Virus record (IMG/VR): IMGVR_UViG_3300048672_000527
Location: 36,770-100,769 of that record
Source of the DNA: a virus
DNA length: 64,000 nt
Direction: 5' to 3' (one strand)
Position numbers and translations under genes: made by a program. The notes beneath the pieces were generated by a model. The model was not told the DNA's origin. It searched no databases and saw only the letters and a list, made by a program, of their open reading frames with translations. Each line of letters opens with the position of its first letter. The first letter of the stretch is position 1. Below are positions 40,949 to 48,658 of the stretch, piece after piece.

Positions 40949-41992
40949 GTGCTATTAAGCGCATCGCCATTATCCGCTGCGCCGTTAAGTTCACAGTCGA
41001 CACAAACAACCGACGTTTATATTGGGCTTTCTGGCACAATAATAACTTCTGATGTTGGTGTTATTGGAATCAAGGACCCAGTTTTAAGAATATCTGGTAT
41101 TTCTTTATCTGGTGGAGTCGGTCTTGTAATCCCTAATCCACTGACCAGTTCATCAATAATTGGTTCGGTCGGTATAATTGGTACTATATCTGCAGTTACA
41201 CTCGGCATCACCGGGAATGCTGCTGCATCGGTTGTTGGTAGTATAGCCAAAGAATTGTGGCTTGGTCTAACTGCCCCAACAATTACAGGATCGCGCGGAA
41301 CAATAGGCACAACTGCTGCAGTTACATTCGGTATTACTGGTTTTGATTTAGCTCTTTCTCGTGGTGTTATTGGCACCGCGGGCGGCAATTATTCAATACC
41401 GTTGACTGGAAATTCATCTGTTGCTAGGGCTAATCTTGCAGCATTTTTGCAGATTCAATATAGCGAGAATGTCACAGTGGACAATACGGTTTACTACGAA
41501 CCACTGCTACCAAAGAAGGGCAATAGAATAGATTTTGGCGATTATTACTTTAACATTGATCCGTTGGTTGGAACATCAATTGACACGGTAAAGGAAACAG
41601 ATAAAGATAAATACTATGTGGTTTATCTGAATAACACACTGACAAGTATCGCAAATATAACGACAAATACAAGTCTACCTTTGAAAATAAGTTTTTCGGG
41701 TAATAAGTTTACAATAACGTATAATCCTTACCAATATTATCAGTTCTATCTGAAATATAAACAGCTTGGTGTAGATAAGACTATCATAAATTCGTATGAC
41801 GTGCCAGCCGCCGGAGATTTGTATAAATACAATAAAACCGATGATCGGATGTTCATTGTTTTAACCCTGACCGGTGTTGAATATGACGAATATGGTGTCG
41901 CTGGACCTTTATACAAGAAAATGTCTATTAATATAGAACCAGATTACACAGCGGGCCGTGATGCGGTCATAAACATTACAAAGAGAAAATAG
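40949..41992 (+). CDS. Virion structural protein with Gly/Ile repeats (347 aa)
   Basis: The start is GTG 40949 behind a TTAGGAG ribosome site. Residues 25-150 contain four imperfect repeats of about 32 aa, each of the form G-L/I-S/T-G, a polar hydrophobic strand, S-x-G-x-I-G-T. This suggests a beta-solenoid or fibrous segment. The second half is a globular beta domain (NRIDFGDYYFNIDPLVGTSI, YVVYLNNTLTSIANITTNTS). It lies between fibre genes and gp13; no specific T4 counterpart is recognised. Confidence 0.58.
   Translation: MLLSASPLSAAPLSSQSTQTTDVYIGLSGTIITSDVGVIGIKDPVLRISGISLSGGVGLVIPNPLTSSSIIGSVGIIGTISAVTLGITGNAAASVVGSIAKELWLGLTAPTITGSRGTIGTTAAVTFGITGFDLALSRGVIGTAGGNYSIPLTGNSSVARANLAAFLQIQYSENVTVDNTVYYEPLLPKKGNRIDFGDYYFNIDPLVGTSIDTVKETDKDKYYVVYLNNTLTSIANITTNTSLPLKISFSGNKFTITYNPYQYYQFYLKYKQLGVDKTIINSYDVPAAGDLYKYNKTDDRMFIVLTLTGVEYDEYGVAGPLYKKMSINIEPDYTAGRDAVINITKRK
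41822..41829 (+). promoter_or_regulatory. Possible late promoter for neck/packaging genes
   Basis: TATAAATA within the preceding coding region, 164 nt before the gp13 start. No other promoter is visible before gp13, but a chance match is possible. Confidence 0.3.
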
Positions 41993-41993
41993 A

Positions 41994-42737
41994 ATGGCCA
42001 CACTTTCTTCAAGAGCTGATTTATTGGATTACTGCCTACGTAAACTAGGTAGTCCGCTGAACGAGATCAATGTAACTCCCGAACAACTGGATGATATAGT
42101 TGATACTTCTCTTTCATTCTTCAGAGATTATTACTGGGATGGAATTGAACGTATGTATTTGAAGCACAAGATTACTATTGATGATGTGGCTAACAAATAC
42201 ATCACATTACCTGATAATGTATTTGGCGTCACACGTGTATTCCCGACCACTGGTATTTCTAGTGGTGATAGTAATATCTTTGATTTGCAATATCAATTAC
42301 GCATGAATGATCTACGTGATTTAACATCGACATCGATGATTTATTACAAACAAGTCATGATGCATATTGATCTGATTGACCAGCTACTGAATACGGAAAA
42401 GCAATTCCGTTGGAACTGTTTAACAAGCAAGTTGTACATTGACGAAAACTGGCTCTATAAAGAAGTAGTTGACCAATATATCCTGATAGATTGTTATACT
42501 GCTCTTAATCCAGATGATGCACCACGTTACTGGAATGACCGTTGGCTGAAACTTTATGTGACAGCTGCAATTAAGAAACAATGGGGACAGAACATTAAGA
42601 AGTATAGTGGTATTACATTACCTGGCGGTATCAGTCTTAATGGACAAGACATTTATGACGAAGGGAAGTCTGAACTCGAGGAAATCGAGAAAGAAATTAC
42701 GAATGATCAAGCCCCTCTTAGTATGATGGTGGGTTAA
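41994..42737 (+). CDS. 13: Neck protein gp13
   Basis: A 247-aa protein with the gp13 N-terminal signature: SRADLLDYCLRKLGSPLNEI, then DDIVDTSLSFFRDYYWDGIE, and a closing VTAAIKKQWGQNIKKYSGIT, followed by LPGGISLNGQDIYDEGK. gp13 seals the portal after packaging and receives the tail. It is the first of the ordered set 13-14-15-17-18-19-20 and overlaps gp14 by 1 nt. Confidence 0.9.
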   Translation: MATLSSRADLLDYCLRKLGSPLNEINVTPEQLDDIVDTSLSFFRDYYWDGIERMYLKHKITIDDVANKYITLPDNVFGVTRVFPTTGISSGDSNIFDLQYQLRMNDLRDLTSTSMIYYKQVMMHIDLIDQLLNTEKQFRWNCLTSKLYIDENWLYKEVVDQYILIDCYTALNPDDAPRYWNDRWLKLYVTAAIKKQWGQNIKKYSGITLPGGISLNGQDIYDEGKSELEEIEKEITNDQAPLSMMVG

Positions 42738-43384
42738 TGACACTACGTTTACACCCAGCAACATACACAAACGAGAACCTGGTAATTGAGTCTTTAATTA
42801 CCGAGGCAATTCGGATTTATTCTGTGGATATGTTTTATATCCCGAGAAAACTTGTCGCCAAAAATGATATTCTTGGTGAAGATCGTTTAAGTCAATTCAA
42901 GACTGCATACCCATGCCCAATGTATATGGAAAATGCTGATCATGGGTTTGAGGGTCAGGGTGCATTTGCGTCAAAGTTTGGTCTTCAAATGGAACGCAGT
43001 GCAACACTAACAGTTGCACGTAGAGAGTGGAATAAGTTAGTCGGCAAATACGGCGAGACTATTCTTCCAAACCGCCCAGTTGAAGGTGATTTGATTTACT
43101 TCCCGATGACGGGTGGTTTATTCGAAATTAACTTTGTTCAACATGCATCACCATTCTATCAAGTTGGTCAACTATATGTATATCAATTGACAGTGGACTT
43201 GTTCCGTTATGCGAGCGAGAAAATTGATACAGGCGTTCCAGATATTGATATTTTTGAGACTCTTAAGAGTACAGATGCAACTATTAATCCTGTAGTTGAT
43301 GTTGTTCATGGTGATAATAGTAAGTTTGCTGCAAAGGCGACTACAGACATATTTGATGCCAATAATCCGTTTGGAGATATCTAA
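42737..43384 (+). CDS. 14: Neck protein gp14
   Basis: A 215-aa protein containing IRIYSVDMFYIPRKLVAKND, then GDLIYFPMTGGLFEINFVQH, hallmarks of gp14. With gp13 it builds the head-tail joining collar. It overlaps its neighbours by one base on each side. Confidence 0.9.
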   Translation: MTLRLHPATYTNENLVIESLITEAIRIYSVDMFYIPRKLVAKNDILGEDRLSQFKTAYPCPMYMENADHGFEGQGAFASKFGLQMERSATLTVARREWNKLVGKYGETILPNRPVEGDLIYFPMTGGLFEINFVQHASPFYQVGQLYVYQLTVDLFRYASEKIDTGVPDIDIFETLKSTDATINPVVDVVHGDNSKFAAKATTDIFDANNPFGDI

Positions 43385-44109
43385 TGTTTAATACTCCATA
43401 CTACCATGGGACTATTAAGAAACTGATCGGTTCTTTTGGGGCATTGTTTAGTCACGTTCAGATTCCTCGCTATGATAATTCTGGGGTGTTGGCACAGACA
43501 GTACAAGTTCCTATCGAATATGGCCCAAAGGAAAAACACTTTGTCCGCCAAGAGCAAGACCCAGAACTAGATAAATCTGTTTTTGTAACACTACCGCGAC
43601 TTGGATTTGAAATTTCTGGTTATTCATATGACCCGACTAGAATGGTTAATAGAATGAACAGAATTCAGTGTTTTGATGCTCAAGGTAAGCTGACACAGAC
43701 ATTTGCGCCAGTTCCATATAATCTCGACATTAATCTCTATGCCTTAACAAAGGGTACTGAGGACGGTCTGACTATAGTTGAACAAATTCTACCTATCTTT
43801 AGTCCCGAATACAATGTGAATCTTAAGATTCTACCAGAATTGAATGTCACACAAAACGTACCTATTATTCTAAATGGAGTTTCGGTTCAAGATGACTATG
43901 AAGGTGATTTTGGGACTCGCCGTTTTGTGACGCATACATTTAATTTCACTGCTAAACTAAATCTATACGGACCAGTTACATCTGGTGGAATTATCACACA
44001 AACCGGAATTGATGTGGATACAAATAATCCATCTACTACACCATTAACCAAGCGAGTCGATATCGGTGACCCATCAACGGGTAATATCACCGGAAACTGG
44101 ATACCATGA
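43384..44109 (+). CDS. 15: Tail sheath stabiliser/terminator gp15
   Basis: The 241-aa product has FNTPYYHGTIKKLIGSFGAL, then VQVPIEYGPKEKHFVRQEQD and LPRLGFEISGYSYDPTRMVN, all typical of gp15. A gp15 hexamer caps the finished tail and docks to gp13/gp14. Its stop overlaps the gp17 start as ATGA, leaving no room for gene 16, which in T4 lies between them. Confidence 0.92.
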   Translation: MFNTPYYHGTIKKLIGSFGALFSHVQIPRYDNSGVLAQTVQVPIEYGPKEKHFVRQEQDPELDKSVFVTLPRLGFEISGYSYDPTRMVNRMNRIQCFDAQGKLTQTFAPVPYNLDINLYALTKGTEDGLTIVEQILPIFSPEYNVNLKILPELNVTQNVPIILNGVSVQDDYEGDFGTRRFVTHTFNFTAKLNLYGPVTSGGIITQTGIDVDTNNPSTTPLTKRVDIGDPSTGNITGNWIP

Positions 44110-45719
44110 GTCTATTTTATAACGGAAATAATAACCTTAAGGCAGTAGGGGTTAAAATCCCTATGACAATGACAGAGATTGAGGAGTATGAAAAATGTGT
44201 TCTCGATCCAAAATACTTTATCAAGAACTTTTGCAAAATCGTTACACTTGATGATGGACTACAGCCGTTTAGATTGTATCCGTATCAAGAGCGATTCATT
44301 GATACACTGCATAACCAACGTTGGGTTATTTCTATGCAACCGCGCCAGATGGGTAAATCTCAGGTCGTTGCAGCATATATCCTGTGGTATTGTTTGTTCA
44401 ATAATAACACCGAGAGTGCCATCCTAGCAAATAAAGCTGCTGCGGCAAGAGAAATCATGAGCCGTTTCCAGTTAATGTTTGAGTACCTTCCAAAATTCTT
44501 ACAGCAAGGCGTGAAGACTTGGAACAAAGGAGATATTGAACTAGAGAACGGCTCGAAAGTATTTACTGCGGCAACTACTGGTGCTGGTCTTCGTGGTAAG
44601 TCTCTGAACTTTGTCTACATGGACGAAGTTGCAATTGTTCCAAATAATGTGTTCGAGGACTTCTTCGTATCTACATACCCAACACTTTCATCTGGTAAAA
44701 AGACTAAGATTGTTATGACTTCAACTCCGTTGGGTTATAACCACTTCTGGAAATTCTGGAGTGAAGCCGAGAATGGCGTTAATGGCTTCACCACTGTAAA
44801 GGTTGATTACTGGGAGCACCCAAAACGCGATAAGGCATGGGCTGATGAACAACTTCGTATTCTTGGTGAGCTTAAGTACACCCAAGAGGTACTGTGCTCA
44901 TTCCTTGGTTCTAGTAATACTCTGATCCGTGCGGATGTTGTATCTCGTCTACCAATAGCAAATCCAATTTACTCTAAGGATAATCTCGATATTTATGAAG
45001 GTCCTATAAAGAAAGACCCAAATAAAAAGAATCAACCACACACATATGTTATGTGTATTGATACCGCTAAGGGAACTGGCGGGGATTATAGTGCAATTAG
45101 CGTTATTGATGTTACTTCTACCCCATATAAAATGGTGGCCAAGTTTAGAGATAATAAGATTGCGCCGCTAATGTTCCCAAGTGTTATATATAAACTAGCG
45201 CGTGATTATAATGATGCATGGTGTTTGTTTGAAACGAACGCCAGCGAGCAGGTTCCTCACATCATGTATAATGAATTGGAATACGAGAATATTCTTTTTG
45301 TTACCCGCGGAAAATCCGGACAAGAAATCGGTGGTGGTTATTCTGGGCGCACATATCAGATGGGTCTGAATATGGACAAAAAGGTCAAGAGAATTGGGTG
45401 CGCCAATATTAAATCACTAGTCGAAGAGGGGCACATTTATGTTCCCGATAGAGACACGATTTCCGAAATGTCAACTTTCGTACAAGTCAAGGATAGTTTT
45501 GCTGCCGACGAGGGATACCATGATGATATGATGATGTCACTTGTTATTTTTGGTTGGCTATCTGGACAGTCATTCTTTAAGGATCTTTGTAATATTGACA
45601 CAAGAACAGTCATTTATCAGTCGAGAATTGATGCAATTGATGCGGAAACCCTACCAATCGGTTTCTTTGACAATGGGCTGGTGAATGAGTCTCGTGAACG
45701 AGAAATGTTAAATTTCTAA
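44106..45719 (+). CDS. 17: Terminase large subunit gp17
   Basis: This is a 537-aa packaging motor. The ATPase domain shows Walker A as PRQMGKSQ, Walker B plus catalytic Glu as FVYMDEVAIV and the coupling motif MTSTPLG. The RNase-H-like nuclease domain shows CIDTAKGTGGDYSAISVID and the C-terminal acidic cluster DEGYHDDMMMS. It cuts concatemers and pumps DNA through gp20. T4 gp17 is 610 aa, so this is a shorter version. gp16 is encoded elsewhere (8607-9017, minus). Confidence 0.95.
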   Translation: MSLFYNGNNNLKAVGVKIPMTMTEIEEYEKCVLDPKYFIKNFCKIVTLDDGLQPFRLYPYQERFIDTLHNQRWVISMQPRQMGKSQVVAAYILWYCLFNNNTESAILANKAAAAREIMSRFQLMFEYLPKFLQQGVKTWNKGDIELENGSKVFTAATTGAGLRGKSLNFVYMDEVAIVPNNVFEDFFVSTYPTLSSGKKTKIVMTSTPLGYNHFWKFWSEAENGVNGFTTVKVDYWEHPKRDKAWADEQLRILGELKYTQEVLCSFLGSSNTLIRADVVSRLPIANPIYSKDNLDIYEGPIKKDPNKKNQPHTYVMCIDTAKGTGGDYSAISVIDVTSTPYKMVAKFRDNKIAPLMFPSVIYKLARDYNDAWCLFETNASEQVPHIMYNELEYENILFVTRGKSGQEIGGGYSGRTYQMGLNMDKKVKRIGCANIKSLVEEGHIYVPDRDTISEMSTFVQVKDSFAADEGYHDDMMMSLVIFGWLSGQSFFKDLCNIDTRTVIYQSRIDAIDAETLPIGFFDNGLVNESREREMLNF

Positions 45720-45722
45720 AAG

Positions 45723-45730
45723 AATAAATA
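45723..45730 (+). promoter_or_regulatory. Late-promoter-like element upstream of gp18
   Basis: AATAAATA, one mismatch from TATAAATA, lies 41 nt before the gp18 start in a 52-nt gap that also holds the AAGGAATAA ribosome site. Confidence 0.5.
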
Positions 45731-45771
45731 ATCAAGTGACACCAAATAACTTTCATAATAAGGAATAACCA

Positions 45772-47940
45772 ATGGCTATCGCATTATCTCCAAGCGTTAC
45801 AGTTCGTGAAGTCGACCTAACAAACGTAATCCCAGCAGTATCGACCTCAGTAGGCGCAGCAGTTATTGATGCAGCCTGGGGCCCAGTTGGCGAAGTAACT
45901 ACAATTGACTCCGAAAATACGCTAGTTCAGCGTTTCGGTAAACCAAACTCATCTAATGCTATGGGTTGGATCAATGCTGCAAACTTCCTGGCATACTCTA
46001 ACAATCTTCTAGTTGTTCGCACAGACACAACAAATCAACGTAATGCTGTATCTTCTGTTACTGGCACAATTACAAATATTCCTGTCACATCTGGTGGTGT
46101 TGGTTATTCCGGTACAGTTACAGTTAATATCCCTGCTCCAGTTACTGCTGGTGGTGTTCAAGCGACTGCTACAGCGACTGTTTCTGGCGGTGTTATTACT
46201 GGTATCGTAATAACAAATCCTGGTACAGGATATGATTCCGTTCCAACCGTAACTGTTTCTGGTACAAATACAACCCCTGCTGTTATTGGTACTGTTACAA
46301 CTGCTGCCGGTGGTATCAAGATTAACAATAGCTCGGTATATGCAACATCGTACGCAAACGGTGAAGGTATTGTTGGCGCATGGGCTGCAAAGTACCCAGG
46401 TACTCTTGGTAATTCTATTACAGTTTCCATGGCAGACAGCGAGTCGTTTGCATCATGGGCGTACAAGGATCAATTTGATTCTGCACCAAATACTTCTACT
46501 TTTGCATCTAGTTTTGGTGCAACAGACGATGAACTTCACGTCATCGTCATTGACAAGGATGGTCGTTGGACAGGTACGGCTGGTACAGTTCTTGAAAAGT
46601 ATCCATTCTGCTCTAAGGCTTCTAATGCCAAGAAAGAAGATGGTACATCTGCTTACTACAAGAACGTCGTAAACAATAACTCAAAGTACATCTACTGGAT
46701 GGATCACACAACAAACGTTTCCATTATCAGTGGCCGTCTAGTCTTTGGTGTTGAACTGACTTCAGCAGGCGCATTCAACGTTTTGACAGCAACAGCAACT
46801 GGTACAGTAACATGTACAACTAGTGCTGCTACTCTGGCTGGTGTTGGTACAGCTTTCGACTCAACCATGGTTGGTAAGAAGGTTTACAATGCTTCTGGTG
46901 CTTTCGTCGGTACTATTTTGTCTGTCACATCTGCTACTTCGGCTACTCTGACCGCAAATGCTCTTGTTGCTATTACAGCAGCTGCATTCCGTATGTCTGG
47001 TGCTGATACAAGCAGCTTCGTTGGTGGTGTTGATCACTATACATCGACAAATGCACAAAAGATGACAGCATTTGATTTGTTCAACAACGATGAACAGTTC
47101 GATGTTAATCTAATTGCTGTTGGACCTGCCGATGCTACACTGGCAAACTATGTTATCCAGAATATTGCAGAAGTTCGTAAGGATTGTATCGCATTTGTGT
47201 CACCACAAGATACAAGCACTGGCGCACCACTGATTGGTTCTACAAGTTCTATTACAGATAGTATCATCGCTTACCGTAATCTGATCACTTCTAGTTCTTA
47301 TGGTGTTATCGACTCTGGTTACAAGTATCAGTACGACAAATACAATGATCAGTACCGTTGGGTTCCTCTGAACGGTGACGTTGCTGGTTTGTGCGCGCGC
47401 ACCGACCTGACGGATGATCCATGGTACAGCCCTGCTGGTTTCAACCGTGGTCAGATTAAGAATGTTGTTAAGTTGGCATTCTCTCCTAAGCGTACCGATC
47501 GTGATAACCTGTACAAGAATGGTGTTAACCCAGTTGTATCGTTCCCAGGTCAAGGTACAGTTCTGTACGGTGACAAGACAGCTCTGAGCAAGCCAAGTGC
47601 ATTTGATCGTATCAATGTTCGTCGTCTGTTCATTGTTCTGGAAAAGGCTATTGCAACTGCAAGTAAGTACCAGTTGTTCGAATTCAACGACGGTTTCACA
47701 CGTGCTCAATTCGTTGGTATGGTTTCTCCATTCCTACGTGATGTCCGTGGTCGCCGTGGTCTGACAGACTTCTTGGTTGTTTGTGACGAAACCAACAATA
47801 CTGGTGAAGTTATTGATACTAACCGCTTCGTTGCTGATATCTATATCAAGCCAAACCGTGTTATCAACTTCATGCAGTTGAATTTCGTAGCAACTCGCTC
47901 TGGTGTTTCGTTTACCGAAATCGCTGGCGCTGCGGGTTAA
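45772..47940 (+). CDS. 18: Tail sheath protein gp18
   Basis: A 722-aa contractile sheath protein. The start ALSPSVTVREVDLTNVIPAV, and the C-terminal domain with RGQIKNVVKLAFSPKRTDRD, FIVLEKAIATASKYQLFEFN, VADIYIKPNRVINFMQLNFV are diagnostic. Residues about 95-170 carry a beta-repeat insert (GGVGYSGTVTVNIPAPVTAG, then GVITGIVITNPGTGYDSVPT) related to those in gp8 and the product at 28181. Another Thr/Ala-rich insert falls near 340-420. Such inserts probably decorate the outer sheath surface. T4 gp18 is 659 aa. Codon use is CGT/GGT-rich, as expected for high expression. Confidence 0.95.
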   Translation: MAIALSPSVTVREVDLTNVIPAVSTSVGAAVIDAAWGPVGEVTTIDSENTLVQRFGKPNSSNAMGWINAANFLAYSNNLLVVRTDTTNQRNAVSSVTGTITNIPVTSGGVGYSGTVTVNIPAPVTAGGVQATATATVSGGVITGIVITNPGTGYDSVPTVTVSGTNTTPAVIGTVTTAAGGIKINNSSVYATSYANGEGIVGAWAAKYPGTLGNSITVSMADSESFASWAYKDQFDSAPNTSTFASSFGATDDELHVIVIDKDGRWTGTAGTVLEKYPFCSKASNAKKEDGTSAYYKNVVNNNSKYIYWMDHTTNVSIISGRLVFGVELTSAGAFNVLTATATGTVTCTTSAATLAGVGTAFDSTMVGKKVYNASGAFVGTILSVTSATSATLTANALVAITAAAFRMSGADTSSFVGGVDHYTSTNAQKMTAFDLFNNDEQFDVNLIAVGPADATLANYVIQNIAEVRKDCIAFVSPQDTSTGAPLIGSTSSITDSIIAYRNLITSSSYGVIDSGYKYQYDKYNDQYRWVPLNGDVAGLCARTDLTDDPWYSPAGFNRGQIKNVVKLAFSPKRTDRDNLYKNGVNPVVSFPGQGTVLYGDKTALSKPSAFDRINVRRLFIVLEKAIATASKYQLFEFNDGFTRAQFVGMVSPFLRDVRGRRGLTDFLVVCDETNNTGEVIDTNRFVADIYIKPNRVINFMQLNFVATRSGVSFTEIAGAAG

Positions 47941-47946
47941 TAAATT

Positions 47947-47963
47947 GGGGGCTTCGGTCCCCC
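47947..47963 (+). terminator. UUCG-capped hairpin after gp18
   Basis: GGGGGC, TTCG, GTCCCCC forms a very stable stem with a C(UUCG)G tetraloop, 7 nt after the gp18 stop. No T-run follows, so it may stabilise or end the sheath mRNA by 3' processing rather than act as a classic intrinsic terminator. Confidence 0.65.
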
Positions 47964-48011
47964 GACTAAAATGACAAGTAGTTCGATCAAAAGACACTTT
48001 GAATTTCATCA

Positions 48012-48019
48012 TATAAATA
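48012..48019 (+). promoter_or_regulatory. T4-type late promoter for tail tube gp19
   Basis: A perfect TATAAATA lies in the intergenic region 86 nt before the proposed ATT start of gp19. The predicted transcript start is near 48026. Confidence 0.75.
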
Positions 48020-48024
48020 AACAG

Positions 48025-48068
48025 GATATTTAAATATCTGAGCGCTCACCGGAAGGTCTCACTGCGCT
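48025..48068 (+). promoter_or_regulatory. Structured leader of the tail tube mRNA
   Basis: Three nested elements follow the late promoter: a perfect 14-bp palindrome at 48025-48038, a 10-bp palindrome at 48039-48048 and an AGCGC/GCGCT outer stem (48041-48045 with 48064-48068). Inside the stem is an ACC-GGAA-GGT hairpin with a GNRA-type loop. They occupy the 5' untranslated leader before the ATT start. Confidence 0.4.
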
Positions 48069-48105
48069 ATACAAATAAACATTTTAAAGAAAGTAGGAAC
48101 CCAAA

Positions 48106-48651
48106 ATTGCTAGAATTTCAGACTTTAAAGCACAAATGATTCAAGGCGGATTCCGCCCAAATCAATTCCAGTGCGCAATTGTATTCCCTGCAATTATCCC
48201 TGGTGGCTCTGCTGCTGGACAAAAGTTGCAATTCCTTGCCAAGTCGGCACAACTCCCAGCATCATCTGTTTCTAGTATTGGTGTTTCTTATCGTGGGCGC
48301 CCTGTCAAGTTTGCTGGTGAACGTGAATTCCAACCATGGACAATTGAAGTTTATACAGATACCGATTTCGTTGTTCGTAATGCTTTTGAAGCATGGATTG
48401 ACACAATTCAGAAGTCTACAAGCACCAACGGTGCGGTTCGCCCAGCTGATTATCAATCTGATCTAATGGCACAAGCACTGGATCGTAATGATAATGTTGT
48501 TAAGACTTACAACTTTGTAGATGCATTCCCAACAGAAATTGGTGCTATCGCCATGGATTGGGAAAATAACAATCAAATTGCTACATTCTCTGTGACATTT
48601 GATTACAACTACTTCACCTCCGAGGGTGCAGAAGGCGTCAACATCGCTTAA
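48106..48651 (+). CDS. 19: Tail tube protein gp19 with ATT start
   Basis: From the first ATG (48136) the product would be 171 aa and lack the normal N-terminus. The in-frame codons upstream read ATT then ARISDFKAQM, and the ATT at 48106 has AGGA (48095-48098) at a 7-nt spacing. With that start the distance from residue 1 to the conserved RPN (16 residues) equals that in T4 gp19 as I recall it. The core has SAQLPASSVSSIGVSYRGRP, EREFQPWTIEVYTDTDFVVR, and FPTEIGAIAMDWENNNQIAT, then FSVTFDYNYF. gp19 hexamers stack to form the inner DNA conduit. The resulting length is 181 aa. The start codon is the only doubtful point. Confidence 0.9.
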   Translation: MARISDFKAQMIQGGFRPNQFQCAIVFPAIIPGGSAAGQKLQFLAKSAQLPASSVSSIGVSYRGRPVKFAGEREFQPWTIEVYTDTDFVVRNAFEAWIDTIQKSTSTNGAVRPADYQSDLMAQALDRNDNVVKTYNFVDAFPTEIGAIAMDWENNNQIATFSVTFDYNYFTSEGAEGVNIA

Positions 48652-48658
48652 GGCTTAA

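Noticed and set aside
47200-47709. 169-codon minus-strand frame within gp18
   Set aside because: Antisense to the conserved sheath C-terminal domain; the plus-strand gene is certain and the minus frame has no support.
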